Shown here piece by piece: positions 39,283-49,854 of a stretch of 64,000 nt of DNA. The DNA is from Pythium myriotylum (Eukaryota > Oomycota > Peronosporomycetes > Pythiales > Pythiaceae). The notes below the pieces were generated by a model that saw only the letters and a list, made by a program, of their open reading frames with translations, did no database searches and was not told the DNA's origin. Both the position numbers and the translations under genes were made by a program. Positions within the stretch are counted from its first letter, which is position 1, and every line of letters begins with the position of its first letter. The stretch covers positions 2,232,001 to 2,296,000 of the forward strand of contig JALJCQ010000003.1 of assembly GCA_023091665.1 (NCBI GenBank). Direction: 5' to 3'.

Positions 39283-40113
39283 CGCCACCACCATCTCTAG
39301 AAGCAGTTGCCACCGTTCCCTGTCGCCAGGCATGTCATTCTTTACTTCGATCACGAACCGAAGACCAGCGAAGACTTCGCCCATTTCCTCCGCTTGTTGG
39401 TCGATAATCATCACGTCTGCTGTTCCCTTCACTTTGAAAGGCAATATACTCTGATTATCGAAATTGAGCAAGCCCCGCTTTCCTGACACATCCTCCAGGA
39501 AATCCATCTGCTCCTTGCCTGACATGAAAGCGTCGTGTAGGTGTTCTTCAAGGTACTCCATGTACGCCGTGCGTTGTTCGGCATTGTTCTCAGCTCGAAT
39601 GGACCATTGGAAGGCAGGAATCGAGTTATCGCGCACTTGAGCAACTCTAACAGTGGAGTATTCGAGACCCAAATGCTGCTTGAGGAGCTCTTCTTTTGAT
39701 CGAGGGCAGGTTGATATCGAATACACCGAGCGCTTCTGATCACGTTCATCAAGGGCCTCACTCACAGCCATCTTCATTGTCTCCGGGAGCAATGCGGCGT
39801 CGATCCCGCGCGCGGCGTCTTCTGGAACAACCACGTACATCTTCCCGTCCTCATCTCCTCCAAGACCATCCACTGAACCCGATGCTTTTAATGGCTGGGC
39901 GTCCTTGTCATCAAACGCTGTCTTGTCGGCGTAGACAAGGAGGTCGGATGGAGCGATTCCTTTCAAATGACTATCCGCATACTTCGCTTTCACAGCATCT
40001 CTGAAGTCATCAACCACGTAGTGGGAGGGGATTGACACCGAACTCGCACTGGTTCCCTTGTACGCCACTCCCTTCTGATCGACAAGAAGAAACCACACCA
40101 GTCTTTCCGCCAT
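38843..40113 (-). pseudogene. Crinkler (CRN)-type effector relative, copy 1, frame broken
   Basis: From ATG 40113 an open frame runs to 39232 (293 codons). The N-terminus has the ubiquitin-like CRN header, with 'LLVYADK' at the position of the LFLAK motif and 'MYVVVPE' resembling the HVLV/VVP boundary motif. A C-terminal domain with 'GLRFVIEV' follows. The frame then ends at a TAA, and homologous C-terminal coding sequence continues in another frame from about 39250 to 38843. The same break occurs in all three copies. CRN proteins are intracellular oomycete effectors, many acting in host nuclei and some causing cell death; no signal peptide is evident here. Either a pseudogene or a gene whose shortened product is made. 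Confidence 0.7.
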
Positions 40114-40426
40114 CTTGCTTGTTGAAGAGTGGCCGGGTTTCCTGTGTCGAAACTGCAATTCATCCTCCAGACCATTGTGCAATTCATCGTACTATTCATT
40201 TTGCAATTCATGCAAAGGAATTGAAGTGCGAAAATGAACTGTAGACTCCAATGGTGTGCCAAAAAGCAACTCTCGCACTCGATTTGGCAGAAAATGGCCT
40301 CCACCGGTCGTGCCATAGTATCCGAAGAAAAGGGAAGAACTCTCCTTGAAGAAAAAGCAACTTCACCGGGTGGATTTTAAAGGTCGCACTTGCCGGGTCG
40401 CCCGTGCCCCTTCGCTGCCGAGGCAC

Positions 40427-41487
40427 ACGGACGTGGGCAGCGCGACGCCGAGGTTCAGGTCCTGTCCCGAGACCGAGTACACGCACGCAAAGTTGACGCT
40501 CGTCTGTCCGGTCCTCTGATATCCGAACCAACACATCGCTCTTTCCGCGCTGAGAAACTAGCCTCGAAAGACCACAATCTGATCGAGTTATGACACGATC
40601 TTGACATCTTCGACGGCTAGGCAAGCAGGATGGCGCGGCAACCTCAATGATATGTGGTGTCATGACTCATCGGGACAACGTGCATCCGTCTGTTGGGCAG
40701 GCCTATGTTATTGTCAAGTAGAAGGTGGTTCAAGCTGTTGAGATCACTGAAACGAGAGAGAACTTTCACCCCACCCGTGATGTGAAGGAGAGTTTCTGCG
40801 AAACCAAAAAACACGAGAAATGCTGTATTGACTTGAATGGCCAACACCATACTGAGCTGTGCGTCTCAACCATCTCCTCGTACATTGCACTATGCACCGG
40901 CATTCGCCGAACCAGATCGAAAGCATACCTCATCCTTTCCTGCTGCAAGAACTCCGGACTAAGCTCATCCGACATCAACTCGTATCTCTCCAGCATTTCT
41001 GCTGCAGCATCGTCACGTCCACTTGCACCTCGAATCAACTTCTGACGCTTCAGTGGAGGACCACACGAGTCCAAGACGTTCAAACCAATCCTCATCGCAA
41101 ATACTCCATCACTCGAAGGTCCACTTCTCTGCTTCAAAATTTCTCTCATCACCTTGAATCCGTTGGCCGGACACTTCAACACCATCCTAGCAATCTTGCG
41201 GTCCGCTGTGAACCACAAGAAATACCAGTAGTCGTTTAAGTTGGTGTGAGACCCACAGGAGCACAACGCCCTTCACTCTTCAAATCAGCAACGACTAACT
41301 CCAGAATCAGTTGCCACCGTGCCTTGTAGTCAGGTTGATCTCTCATTACTTCGATCACGAACCGAAGACCAGCGAAGATTGCGCCCATTTGCTTCGCTAG
41401 TTGGTCGATAATCATCATATCTGCTGTTCCCGTCACTTTGAAAGGCAATATGCCTTGGGCATCACAATCGAGTAAGTCCTGCTCTCC
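40427..41487. repeat. CRN-unit repeat R2, left arm of inverted repeat
   Basis: Pairs with 42379-43437 on the opposite strand over about 1.06 kb at very high identity, with an 891-bp loop (41488-42378). Also a direct repeat of R1 (38424-39282). Confidence 0.85.
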
Positions 41488-42128
41488 TGCCACATCCTTC
41501 AGGAAATCCATCTGCTCCTCGCTTGACATGAAAGCGTCGTGTAAGTGTTCTTCAAGGTACTCCATGTACGCCGTGCGTTGTTCTGGATGCTTGTCAGGAA
41601 GATCAGACCATCGATAGGCAGAAACCGAGTTGTCGTGCACGTCAACAACTGAAGCAGTGGAGTATTCAAGACCCAAGTGCTGCTTGAGGAGCTCCTCTTT
41701 TGATCGTGGGCAGGTTGATATCGAATACACCGAGCGCTTCCGATCGCGCTCGTCAAGTACCTTATTCAGTGACACCGTCAGTTGCTCTGGCGTCAGCTGT
41801 GTCATCGCTGCATCGATCCCGCGTGCGGCGTTGTCTGGAACGACCACGTACATCTTCGCGTCTTCGCTCCATAAACACCAATGTCGTCTTCAGGTTCCAA
41901 ATTGGTGGGATCATCCGCAGTATTCGTATCGAACGCTGTCTTGTCGGCGTAGACGAGGAGGTCGGATGCATCACAATGCGACAGCTTTGTGGGATTCTTC
42001 GCTTTCACAGCATCTCTAAACTGCGCAATCACATCGTCGGAATGGAGACGTACAAAATCAGCACTGGTTCCCTTGTACGCCACTCCCTCCTGATCGACAA
42101 GAAGAAACCACACCAGTCTTTCCGCCAT
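40766..42128 (-). pseudogene. Crinkler (CRN)-type effector relative, copy 2, two frame breaks
   Basis: ATG 42128 opens the CRN header ('VWFLLVDQEG', 'LLVYADKTAFD'). A one-base loss relative to copy 1 near 41865 shifts the frame just before the 'MYVVVP' motif; the header frame then ends at 41802 while the body frame reads from 41853 to 41236. The second break is the TAA common to all copies, after which C-terminal sequence continues in a further frame to 40766. Protein similarity to copy 1 is moderate in the header and middle and nearly complete at the C-terminus. A pseudogene. Confidence 0.75.
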
Positions 42129-42345
42129 CTTGCTTGATGAAGAATGACCGCTTTCCCTTCTCAAAAACTGCAATTCATCCTCCACACTATTTTGCAATTC
42201 ATCATACAATTCAAAGGTATATATATACCTTGTGCAAACCAGGGCGACAACGAGAAAGCAAGAAAAGTCTAAGCGAAAATCCTAAGCGTCGTGTAAGTGT
42301 CTACAATTCAATTTAAATTGTCTACAGTTCATATTACTTCCCATA

Positions 42346-43103
42346 ATGGGATATAATGAATTACAAAACGGATTGTTATTAGGAGAGCAGGACTTACTCG
42401 ATTGTGATGCCCAAGGCATATTGCCTTTCAAAGTGACGGGAACAGCAGATATGATGATTATCGACCAACTAGCGAAGCAAATGGGCGCAATCTTCGCTGG
42501 TCTTCGGTTCGTGATCGAAGTAATGAGAGATCAACCTGACTACAAGGCACGGTGGCAACTGCTTCTAGAGATGGTGGTGGCGGATGTGAAGAGTGAAGGG
42601 CGTTGTGCTCCTGTGGGTCTCACACCAACTTAAACGACTACTGGTATTTCTTGTGGTTCACAGCGGACCGCAAGATTGCTAGGATGGTGTTGAAGTGTCC
42701 GGCCAACGGATTCAAGGTGATGAGAGAAATTTTGAAGCAGAGAAGTGGACCTTCGAGTGATGGAGTATTTGCGATGAGGATTGGTTTGAACGTCTTGGAC
42801 TCGTGTGGTCCTCCACTGAAGCGTCAGAAGTTGATTCGAGGTGCAAGTGGACGTGACGATGCTGCAGCAGAAATGCTGGAGAGATACGAGTTGATGTCGG
42901 ATGAGCTTAGTCCGGAGTTCTTGCAGCAGGAAAGGATGAGGTATGCTTTCGATCTGGTTCGGCGAATGCCGGTGCATAGTGCAATGTACGAGGAGATGGT
43001 TGAGACGCACAGCTCAGTATGGTGTTGGCCATTCAAGTCAATACAGCATTTCTCGTGTTTTTTGGTTTCGCAGAAACTCTCCTTCACATCACGGGTGGGG
43101 TGA
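42346..43103 (+). pseudogene. Crinkler (CRN)-type effector relative, copy 3, internally deleted
   Basis: A plus-strand copy inverted relative to copies 1 and 2. Eight N-terminal codons ('MGYNELQN') resemble the leader found upstream of the copy 2 start. They join directly to the middle of the C-terminal domain, so most of the CRN header and body is deleted. The frame ends at the shared TAA near 42633 and homologous sequence resumes in another frame to 43103. Not expected to make a functional effector. Confidence 0.75.
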
Positions 43104-43437
43104 AAGTTCTCTCTCGTTTCAGTGATCTCAACAGCTTGAACCACCTTCTACTTGACAATAACATAGGCCTGCCCAACAGACGGATGCACGTTGTCCCGAT
43201 GAGTCATGACACCACATATCATTGAGGTTGCCGCGCCATCCTGCTTGCCTAGCCGTCGAAGATGTCAAGATCGTGTCATAACTCGATCAGATTGTGGTCT
43301 TTCGAGGCTAGTTTCTCAGCGCGGAAAGAGCGATGTGTTGGTTCGGATATCAGAGGACCGGACAGACGAGCGTCAACTTTGCGTGCGTGTACTCGGTCTC
43401 GGGACAGGACCTGAACCTCGGCGTCGCGCTGCCCACG
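42379..43437. repeat. CRN-unit repeat R3, right arm of inverted repeat
   Basis: Inverse complement of R2. Identity stops abruptly at 43437 after 'gctgcccacg', where the sequence becomes unique. A patch at about 42559-42591 matches R1, not R2. The following 300 bp (to about 43800) hold no gene. Confidence 0.85.
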
Positions 43438-43805
43438 CCTGTCTGGACACCGCTCATGGTGATCGGAGACAGCTTGCTTGGGCAAGCTTACAAATAACTG
43501 AGCACCTCGCGCGACACGAGGAAACCAATAGTTGTTGATCGCCTCCCGAGGACTTGAGCCAATACTGCTGTTGTGGTCCAATGAGCAGCTAGTGTCGAAG
43601 AATAAGGACGAACTTTAGTCTACTGAGGTGTACTGTAGATCAACGACAATCTCGAAGCAACTGGTTTAATGGCTAGCCGCAGCTGGTTAGTTTCCACAAC
43701 ACCACACCTCAGTCTAACCCTAACTGATTTTCCACCTGCTGAATCTTGAAATGCAGTGGGATCATGAGGCGATTCTGTCGTCCGTCGTTACTCTTGACCA
43801 TCGGA

Positions 43806-44855
43806 TTACTCGAATATCAACCCCTCTATCTCACAGTGTTCCTGAGGAATCTCACCCATGTCACCCCCTCGCAGCTGCTGATATCGATAGTACTCTTCCT
43901 CTGGGATTTCTGCACATCGATCTGGGGTTTGGAAGCTTCTCATTCCGTCACCGTCCATCGTTGACGGGTCTCGCTTAATTGTGGGCGACGGAGGCGGTTG
44001 TTCGCACTCCTCTGACCGAGACGCTTGCTGCGGTGTTGGGATGGACGACTCAAACTTGGACACTTCGTCGTGCTGAGACTTGAGGTGCACAAACTCCTCG
44101 CGGCCTGTCTCGTGGTGAACTATCTCGTCATTAAGTTTCTCGAGCTGCTCATAGTGGGTGATCTCGCGGTGCGCGAATTCGCCAAGCAGCGACTCCATGT
44201 GGATCACCTCGCTCTGGTGTTTCTCCTGTTCGACGAGATGCTGCGCGCGGCCATGTTCGTCGATCTTTGTGTACTCTGTGATTCGTTCCTGGATCGTGAT
44301 CTCGCGCTTTTTCCAGAGTCCAGGAGCAGGTGGTGGTCGAGAGAACTGCATCGACAGGAGACTGGGCTCAAAACACACTAGCGCATGGTTCGACGCCTGA
44401 ACTTGATTGTTTGGAGTAGACCTGATCGAAGGGGGCGGGACGGGGAGTGACCTGGGGCTGTCCTGCCTTCGAAGCTCCTTCTCTTCGTGTGCTGCTTGGA
44501 CGACAGCCGTTTGTAGGAACCGCAAAAATGAGTCGAAGTCTATCCGCGTCGCGTGTGGCGCGTCGATGGGGAGACCGAATATTTGACACAAAATCATTTT
44601 CCGGAACGGCGGTATGCAAAGGAAGTCACACAGCGTTTCAATTTCGAGAAAACCCTTGCCAGAGACTTCGTCGGTTCTGCGCAAGAATTGGAACTGCTGT
44701 GTGAGTGTTTGCTTGCCTTTGCGCAGGTTAAATGCCTTCATGACGAGGAATTTCTGCAACTTGAGGCGCTTGTCGAGATCCCGGTCGCACGACTTCGACG
44801 AAGAAGGATCGGACGCATGTTGCCCTTGCACCGACACCGTGGCGGGGACTGTCAT
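43806..44855 (-). CDS. Conserved-looking protein of unknown function, EF-hand-like N-terminus
   Basis: From ATG 44855 the protein has 349 residues; the open frame extends 6 codons upstream only through TTG. The N-terminal third ('VMKAFNLRKGKQTLTQQFQF', 'IDFDSFLRFLQTA') resembles a degenerate EF-hand pair. After a Pro/Ser-rich linker with a 'WKKRE' element, residues about 195-285 form a helical block rich in charged and His residues ('EFAHREITHYEQLEKLNDEI', 'EEFVHLKSQHDEVSKFE'). A Pro-rich tail follows. I do not recognise the family; the block looks conserved and may be a coiled-coil or cytoskeletal adaptor. No signal peptide or membrane segment. Confidence 0.6.
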   Translation of the reverse strand: MTVPATVSVQGQHASDPSSSKSCDRDLDKRLKLQKFLVMKAFNLRKGKQTLTQQFQFLRRTDEVSGKGFLEIETLCDFLCIPPFRKMILCQIFGLPIDAPHATRIDFDSFLRFLQTAVVQAAHEEKELRRQDSPRSLPVPPPSIRSTPNNQVQASNHALVCFEPSLLSMQFSRPPPAPGLWKKREITIQERITEYTKIDEHGRAQHLVEQEKHQSEVIHMESLLGEFAHREITHYEQLEKLNDEIVHHETGREEFVHLKSQHDEVSKFESSIPTPQQASRSEECEQPPPSPTIKRDPSTMDGDGMRSFQTPDRCAEIPEEEYYRYQQLRGGDMGEIPQEHCEIEGLIFE

Positions 44856-44944
44856 CGCCTGCTTTGATGCCAAGTTTTGGACTTACTACTAGTAGATTCC
44901 GAGCCGAACAAAATAAGCTGAGGCCTGCCAATCATTAGTCTATT

Positions 44945-46681
44945 TCAAGTCGGCAGATCCGATTGAGAATTTACGAGAAGAGAGTCGAGCAACTGCTTCC
45001 TTTCTTCCTCTGTCGATGTCTTACCTGCATCCAGGGCGTTCGCGATCGTTGCGGAGGCTCCAACAAGAGCCACGCGAAATCGCGTGAGCGTTATCCGCGA
45101 GAATAACGAGCCTAGGTCACGGTCTGTCTCAACAGGATCCTCAATACTCAACGAGAATCGCCAATTGCGGCGCACCCACTGCTTTTGCTCCTTCGTCATC
45201 TTCATTGCGCGTAAACTCACGACCTCATGCTCGAAATCAAACTCGTTGGCTCCGTAGAAAGCGAAGAACCCCACAACAAGCGACCATAGAGTGGCAGGTT
45301 TAGTTCTAGCACCTGGCTCGGCCGACTGGAGCGCATGGAGGACTTTTTTGGCGATTTCATCGACGAGTCCCGGGCTTCTCAGCATCTCTGCGTCGAGAGA
45401 GACGACGCCGCAGTCGATATTTGAGGGAATGGCCCCGTGCCGCTGGAGGAAGTAAAGGACGAGCAGCTGCATTCCGTAGGAGCTGAGCCCAGATGCGAAT
45501 CCTTTCGCACAATTAGCTTTATACCACCGCTTCATAAACAGCGAAAACTCGCGAACGAGCGGGTCTTTGGTCAGTTGAATCGTGAGCTGCGTGTTCCAGA
45601 GCGCAGCGACGTTGTTGACACAGAGATCACATTGCAGGTTCATCTCGGTGTCCGTCCACTTGACAATGGGCACACGCGCACGCGTGACAGCGACGACGTC
45701 ACCACCGACGTACAGGGCGAGGTGGTCGTGGATGTCGTTCACGAGCGCTGCAGTCTCCTCGAGCCACTGCGGGCACGACGGCAGCAGTGCACACAAGTCC
45801 ACGTCGTCATGACCCGTCGGGACGAACAGCTTGGTCGCAGAAGAGCCGAAGACGACCACGCGCGCGTCCGGCCACAGCATCTGGAGTAAGTGTTCGACTC
45901 GAGTCGCGACGGACGAGCGCCGCTCCTGCTCCCAGGCAAGTGCCTCGGGCGTCCACGTCGCTTCCACTGGAGGCTCATCTTGCTCCCTCGCGGCGTCCGT
46001 GAGAACAGGAGCGAGCGACGACGCGTGCTGCAGCAGCACGCCGGCGTGTTGTCCGCTCTCCAGCAGCGTTTCCACTAGCAAGCGTTGCAGCGCCAGCCTC
46101 TCAGCGAGGAGCTCCTGGCGTTTGCTGTTGGGGTTGGGCTGTAGCACGAGTCGCGCAGCCGTGGCGAAGGCCGAGGTCGGCAGTTGCTGGTCGGGAGCGT
46201 CGTCGGGTTTCTGGACGTCGAGCCACGGCAGCACGAACTGCGAGAGCCGCGACGGATTGTCCACGAGCGTCGTGTCGGCGTCCACGAGGAACTTGGCGAC
46301 GGCAAGACACTGCGTCGGATCGTCTCGACCTTGTCGCAGCACCTCGACGAGCTCGTTCGGCGAGAGCTGCAGACGGCGAGCGTAGTGCACGGCGGCCTTG
46401 TGCGCCTGTCGCTCGAACACCAAGCTGCGCACCAGGAGCTGCTTGGCCTCGGTCGAGGCGAGACGCATGGCCACGGCCTGCGCGCGGTCCCAGTGGGCGC
46501 TCGTCGTGGCTTCGGGCGCCGCTAGCAGCGCGCGCAGAGCGTCCATCGACACGGCGCCTTCGGCGGCGCCTGCGTCGGCGTCTCCGCTGCTGATTCCTCT
46601 CGCTAGTCGCTCCGCCTTGGACTTCCTCTTGCCCCTGCGCGGCTTCTTGCGCGGCGGCGAGCCGGCGCCATTCGCGTCCAT
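44945..46681 (-). CDS. Cid1-type nucleotidyltransferase (non-canonical poly(A)/poly(U) polymerase)
   Basis: 578 residues from ATG 46681; the frame is open a little further, but only from a TTG. The N-terminus is Lys/Arg-rich and possibly nuclear-targeting. After a poorly conserved helical region (about 60-270), the polymerase-beta fold appears as 'VVFGSSATKLFVPTGHDDVD', the GS...DxD catalytic motif, with the third Asp likely in 'MNLQCDLCVNN'. The PAP-associated region follows: 'LFMKRWYKANCAKGFASGLS' and 'SYGMQLLVLYFLQ'. These enzymes add A or U to RNA 3' ends in RNA surveillance and turnover. Template, nucleotide preference and location are not decidable here. It shares a divergent promoter with the polyprenyl synthase. 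Confidence 0.85.
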   Translation of the reverse strand: MDANGAGSPPRKKPRRGKRKSKAERLARGISSGDADAGAAEGAVSMDALRALLAAPEATTSAHWDRAQAVAMRLASTEAKQLLVRSLVFERQAHKAAVHYARRLQLSPNELVEVLRQGRDDPTQCLAVAKFLVDADTTLVDNPSRLSQFVLPWLDVQKPDDAPDQQLPTSAFATAARLVLQPNPNSKRQELLAERLALQRLLVETLLESGQHAGVLLQHASSLAPVLTDAAREQDEPPVEATWTPEALAWEQERRSSVATRVEHLLQMLWPDARVVVFGSSATKLFVPTGHDDVDLCALLPSCPQWLEETAALVNDIHDHLALYVGGDVVAVTRARVPIVKWTDTEMNLQCDLCVNNVAALWNTQLTIQLTKDPLVREFSLFMKRWYKANCAKGFASGLSSYGMQLLVLYFLQRHGAIPSNIDCGVVSLDAEMLRSPGLVDEIAKKVLHALQSAEPGARTKPATLWSLVVGFFAFYGANEFDFEHEVVSLRAMKMTKEQKQWVRRNWRFSLSIEDPVETDRDLGSLFSRITLTRFRVALVGASATIANALDAGKTSTEEERKQLLDSLLVNSQSDLPT

Positions 46682-47041
46682 ATTGGGTCCCAAGGGTAAC
46701 CCGAGTGTACCCAACTGCTCGAACGAGTTACGCCGAATCTTGAGATGGGAGGTACGTTATAACGTACCCTGTAACCTATAGAACTTCAAGGTTACCTTTA
46801 ATGTAACCCACGTGTATCCGATGGGTACGAGTTACGCTGAATGTTGGTGCGTGATAACGTACCCTGTAACCTTGAAAAAGGAATGTTGTGCAACCATCAT
46901 CGGATGGGTAAACATGGACCGCTCCGTATTGTGGCTGCGGACGGTGACGTACTCCGACAACATCAGCGCAACATAAGTCAACGAGCGCTGGCGAACCACC
47001 ATCGCCGAGGCCCGCGAGTGACGCAGGACGTCTGGCAGACC
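46682..47041. promoter_or_regulatory. Divergent promoter with 18-bp palindrome and repeated box
   Basis: GGTACGTTATAACGTACC (46751-46768) is a perfect 18-bp palindrome. Its right half recurs as 'gataacgtaccctgtaacc' at 46853-46871, and 'gagttacgc(c/t)gaat' occurs at about 46726 and 46829, so the whole block is a degenerate direct repeat of about 100 bp. It lies between the starts of the nucleotidyltransferase (minus) and the prenyl synthase (plus). Confidence 0.5.
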
Positions 47042-48736
47042 ATGAAGAGCGCGCTCCGCCCCGTGCGCGCCGCCGCCGCGCGCCGCAGCGGCCGTGCGCT
47101 GCTCAGCAGCCTCCGCGACAGCGCCGTGCGAGCCGTGGCCGGCAAGATCCGGGCCGACCTCGAGACTAACCCGAATCTGTGGCTGGGCGTGTCCGCAGTG
47201 GTGAGGCTCCCCGAGTGGTTTAGACCACCGTCTAACCGGATGGGCGACGACTCGCTGACGACATGGAACGCTTGCGTGGCATCATAGGACGAGCCGACGG
47301 TCTCCATTCTCGACCCGGCGGCGGGCTACGCGAGCGTAAACGGCGCCGGGCTCCACCGGCAGCTCATGACGGACTTTGATGTGTGAGTCAACTGCAGTTT
47401 TAGTCTTGTGGCCCGCGAGAGTATGGACTAACCACGTGGCGTTGTGGCCTAACCACGTACGTAGCTCGTCGCCCATCAACGGCGACCACATCGAGTACCT
47501 GCACACGGACAAGGATCTGCTCGTCGATCCCTTCCAGCTCGTCGCCGACGACATGGTCTCCGTTACGCAGAGCATCAAGAACATCCTCGGCTCGGACCAC
47601 CCGGTGCTCTCGTCTGTCGCTCGCTACTTCTTCGAGCACGACGGTGGCAAGAAAGTGCGTCCAACCATGGTGCTGCTCGTGGCGCAAGCCGCGGAAGCCC
47701 ACCGTCGGGCGATCGGTGCTCCTCTTCCGACGACGCAGTCGGAAGAGTTCACCGAGGCCGCCCAGCAGCGCTTGGCTGAGATCACGTACGTCATGGCCAG
47801 TGCAACTGCCGAGCGATGGGTCTCCTGTGTTTAACGATTTTTTTTTGCTGCAGCGAGATGATCCACACGGCGAGCTTGTTGCACGACGACGTGATCGATG
47901 AGGCCGACACGCGCCGTGGCGTGCCGTCGGTGAACAAGGTCTTCGGCGACAAGCTGGCGATTCTCGCTGGCGACTTCTTGCTCGCCCGCTCGTCTATCTA
48001 CCTTGCGCGATTGCGAAGCCTCGAGGTCATCGAGCTCATGTCGACTGCTATTGAACACCTCGTGAAGGGTGAAGTCATGCAGATGAAGAACGCCGACGGC
48101 CGCGAGATCACCCCGTTCGAATACTACTTGCGCAAGAACTACTACAAGACTGGCTCGCTCATGGCGAACAGTTGTCGAGCGGCTCTCGAACTCGGCAAGC
48201 ACGACGAGCACACATGCGACATGGGCTTTGCATACGGCCGTCATATTGGTCTCGCCTTCCAGGTACGACTGCTTGGATTCTCTCAACAAACCGTTACACG
48301 ATACAATAACGTTGTGTTGACTGGTGCAGTTGATCGATGACGTCCTTGACTACGAAGGCACCCAGAGCGGCAAGCCGCTGCTGGCCGACTTGAAATCCGG
48401 TCTCTCCACCGCTCCGCTGCTACTGGCACAGGAGGAGTTCCCGATCCTCAAGGAACTCGCCGCGCGCAAGTTCAGCAAGGACGGCGACATCGAGCTGGTG
48501 CGTGTTCTATTTCTTTGGGTCGAAGTCTTTTGTCCTCGATCCAGTGAACCCTAACGAACAATGATGGCTTCCAGGCGTCTGAGCTCGTCGACAAGAGCAC
48601 GGGCATCGCTCGCTCCAAGGCGCTCGCAATAGGCCAAGCGGAGCTCGCTTGCCAGGCGATCATGCAGTTCGCGCCGTCGCCTGCTCGGGACGCGCTGCTG
48701 CGCCTCGCACAGCTCGTGGTGTTCCGGTCGAAATAG
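47042..48736 (+). CDS. Mitochondrial polyprenyl (solanesyl-type) diphosphate synthase
   Basis: Six exons (47042-47200, 47288-47382, 47465-47785, 47854-48262, 48330-48497, 48575-48736) join in phase to 437 residues. The N-terminus is Arg/Ala/Ser-rich without acids, a likely mitochondrial presequence. Trans-prenyltransferase motifs are complete: 'GGKKVRPTMVLL', the first Asp-rich motif 'LLHDDVIDEADTRRG' (about residue 203), 'VFGDKLAILAGDFLLA', 'KGEVMQ' and the second Asp-rich motif 'LIDDVLDYEG' (about residue 331). These enzymes build the long side chain of ubiquinone from IPP (COQ1-like). Small residues before the first motif fit a long-chain product. Introns are 67-87 nt. Confidence 0.92.
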
Positions 48737-49854
48737 AGTTGAGGGATCCATGACAGGCTGCCGGTGTTGGATAGATGACGTAACGACTCCACTCTAAAAC
48801 GGGGGCAACATCATTTGAGCATCATCACGATGTTGCATCTTCTGGCCATCCGAACTGCAACGAATACGTGATGCGCCACGCTGGGAAACGCTCCTCCACG
48901 CCACGAAGTGGGTGCCTTCTGGATGCAGCGGCACGCAACACAACGCAACAGAGGGGTGCCACGGCGGACAAGAAAGCAGATTCCACACGGCAGGAGCATT
49001 CCGGGTGCCGGAAGGAACCCAATTGGGAAATCAATCACGACCGAAAACAACGACCACCCGTCGGATTGGCCATAATCATACATGGACACATACACATAGA
49101 CGGGGCCACCGTGGTCGAGGGTCATAATCCACGCGGTTTTAAGGGGTCCATCGGGCTCCCGTACGCGATCAAGTTGAATCTGCACTTGGGGCCTCGAATG
49201 CGGATTGGTCCCCAATGCGGGGACCAATGGGGAGGAATTCGGAGTGCTTCTTACGTAATCGGAGGGATGGGCACCGAACTCCAACGGCGGGACGCGGTGA
49301 GACGTCTATCCACCCGCGGTCTAAAAGTCTTGAAAGTTATCCTTCCACGCGAAGAAAAAAAAAAAAAGGGAGGAAGCTTGGGGCGGTTTCAAACGTCGGA
49401 TGTCGCCCATGCCATCACCAGTCGGTCAACTGCATCAGCGCCAGTGAATCGCTGAGCGGAGCCACTCACCCTTGTCGCAGATCCGCCCGCTGGCATCTTG
49501 TTCCATCGCCTTCCGCGTCGGCTCCGAACAGCCACGACCCCTACCCCTTTTTCATCCATCTCTCTGCTTCGTTTGTCGTGCGATCTCAGCCCTCGGCGGA
49601 CCCCAATCGTATTGATTGGGCAATCTCATTTAGGGGTAGGGTTAGTCGCGTCTCCAATCGCACAACCACAATCCAATCGACGCGCCTTAGTTTGGGTACC
49701 GTCCTCTATTGCAAGCTGTCATTCGTTTGCCACCAAGTTACCGGAGACTTCAAGACCCCGAGGCTCACTCCTGGATTTTCCGGTTCTCGCTTCCTCCTCG
49801 CGGTGCTTTCCACCGCCGTCTTCTGTCTTCCTCCATTCCATCGCCACCTCCACG
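48737..49854. other. Intergenic region upstream of the OvoA-like gene
   Basis: No gene was seen in about 1.1 kb. Two CCAAT hairpins are present: ATTGGTCCCC/GGGGACCAAT (49204-49213 and 49219-49228, 5-nt spacer) and CCCAATC/GATTGGG (49602-49608 and 49614-49620, 5-nt spacer). The second is directly followed by TCTCATTTA, similar to an initiator. A poly-A tract lies at about 49350-49362. The open frame extending to 49498 is 5' leader. Confidence 0.5.
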
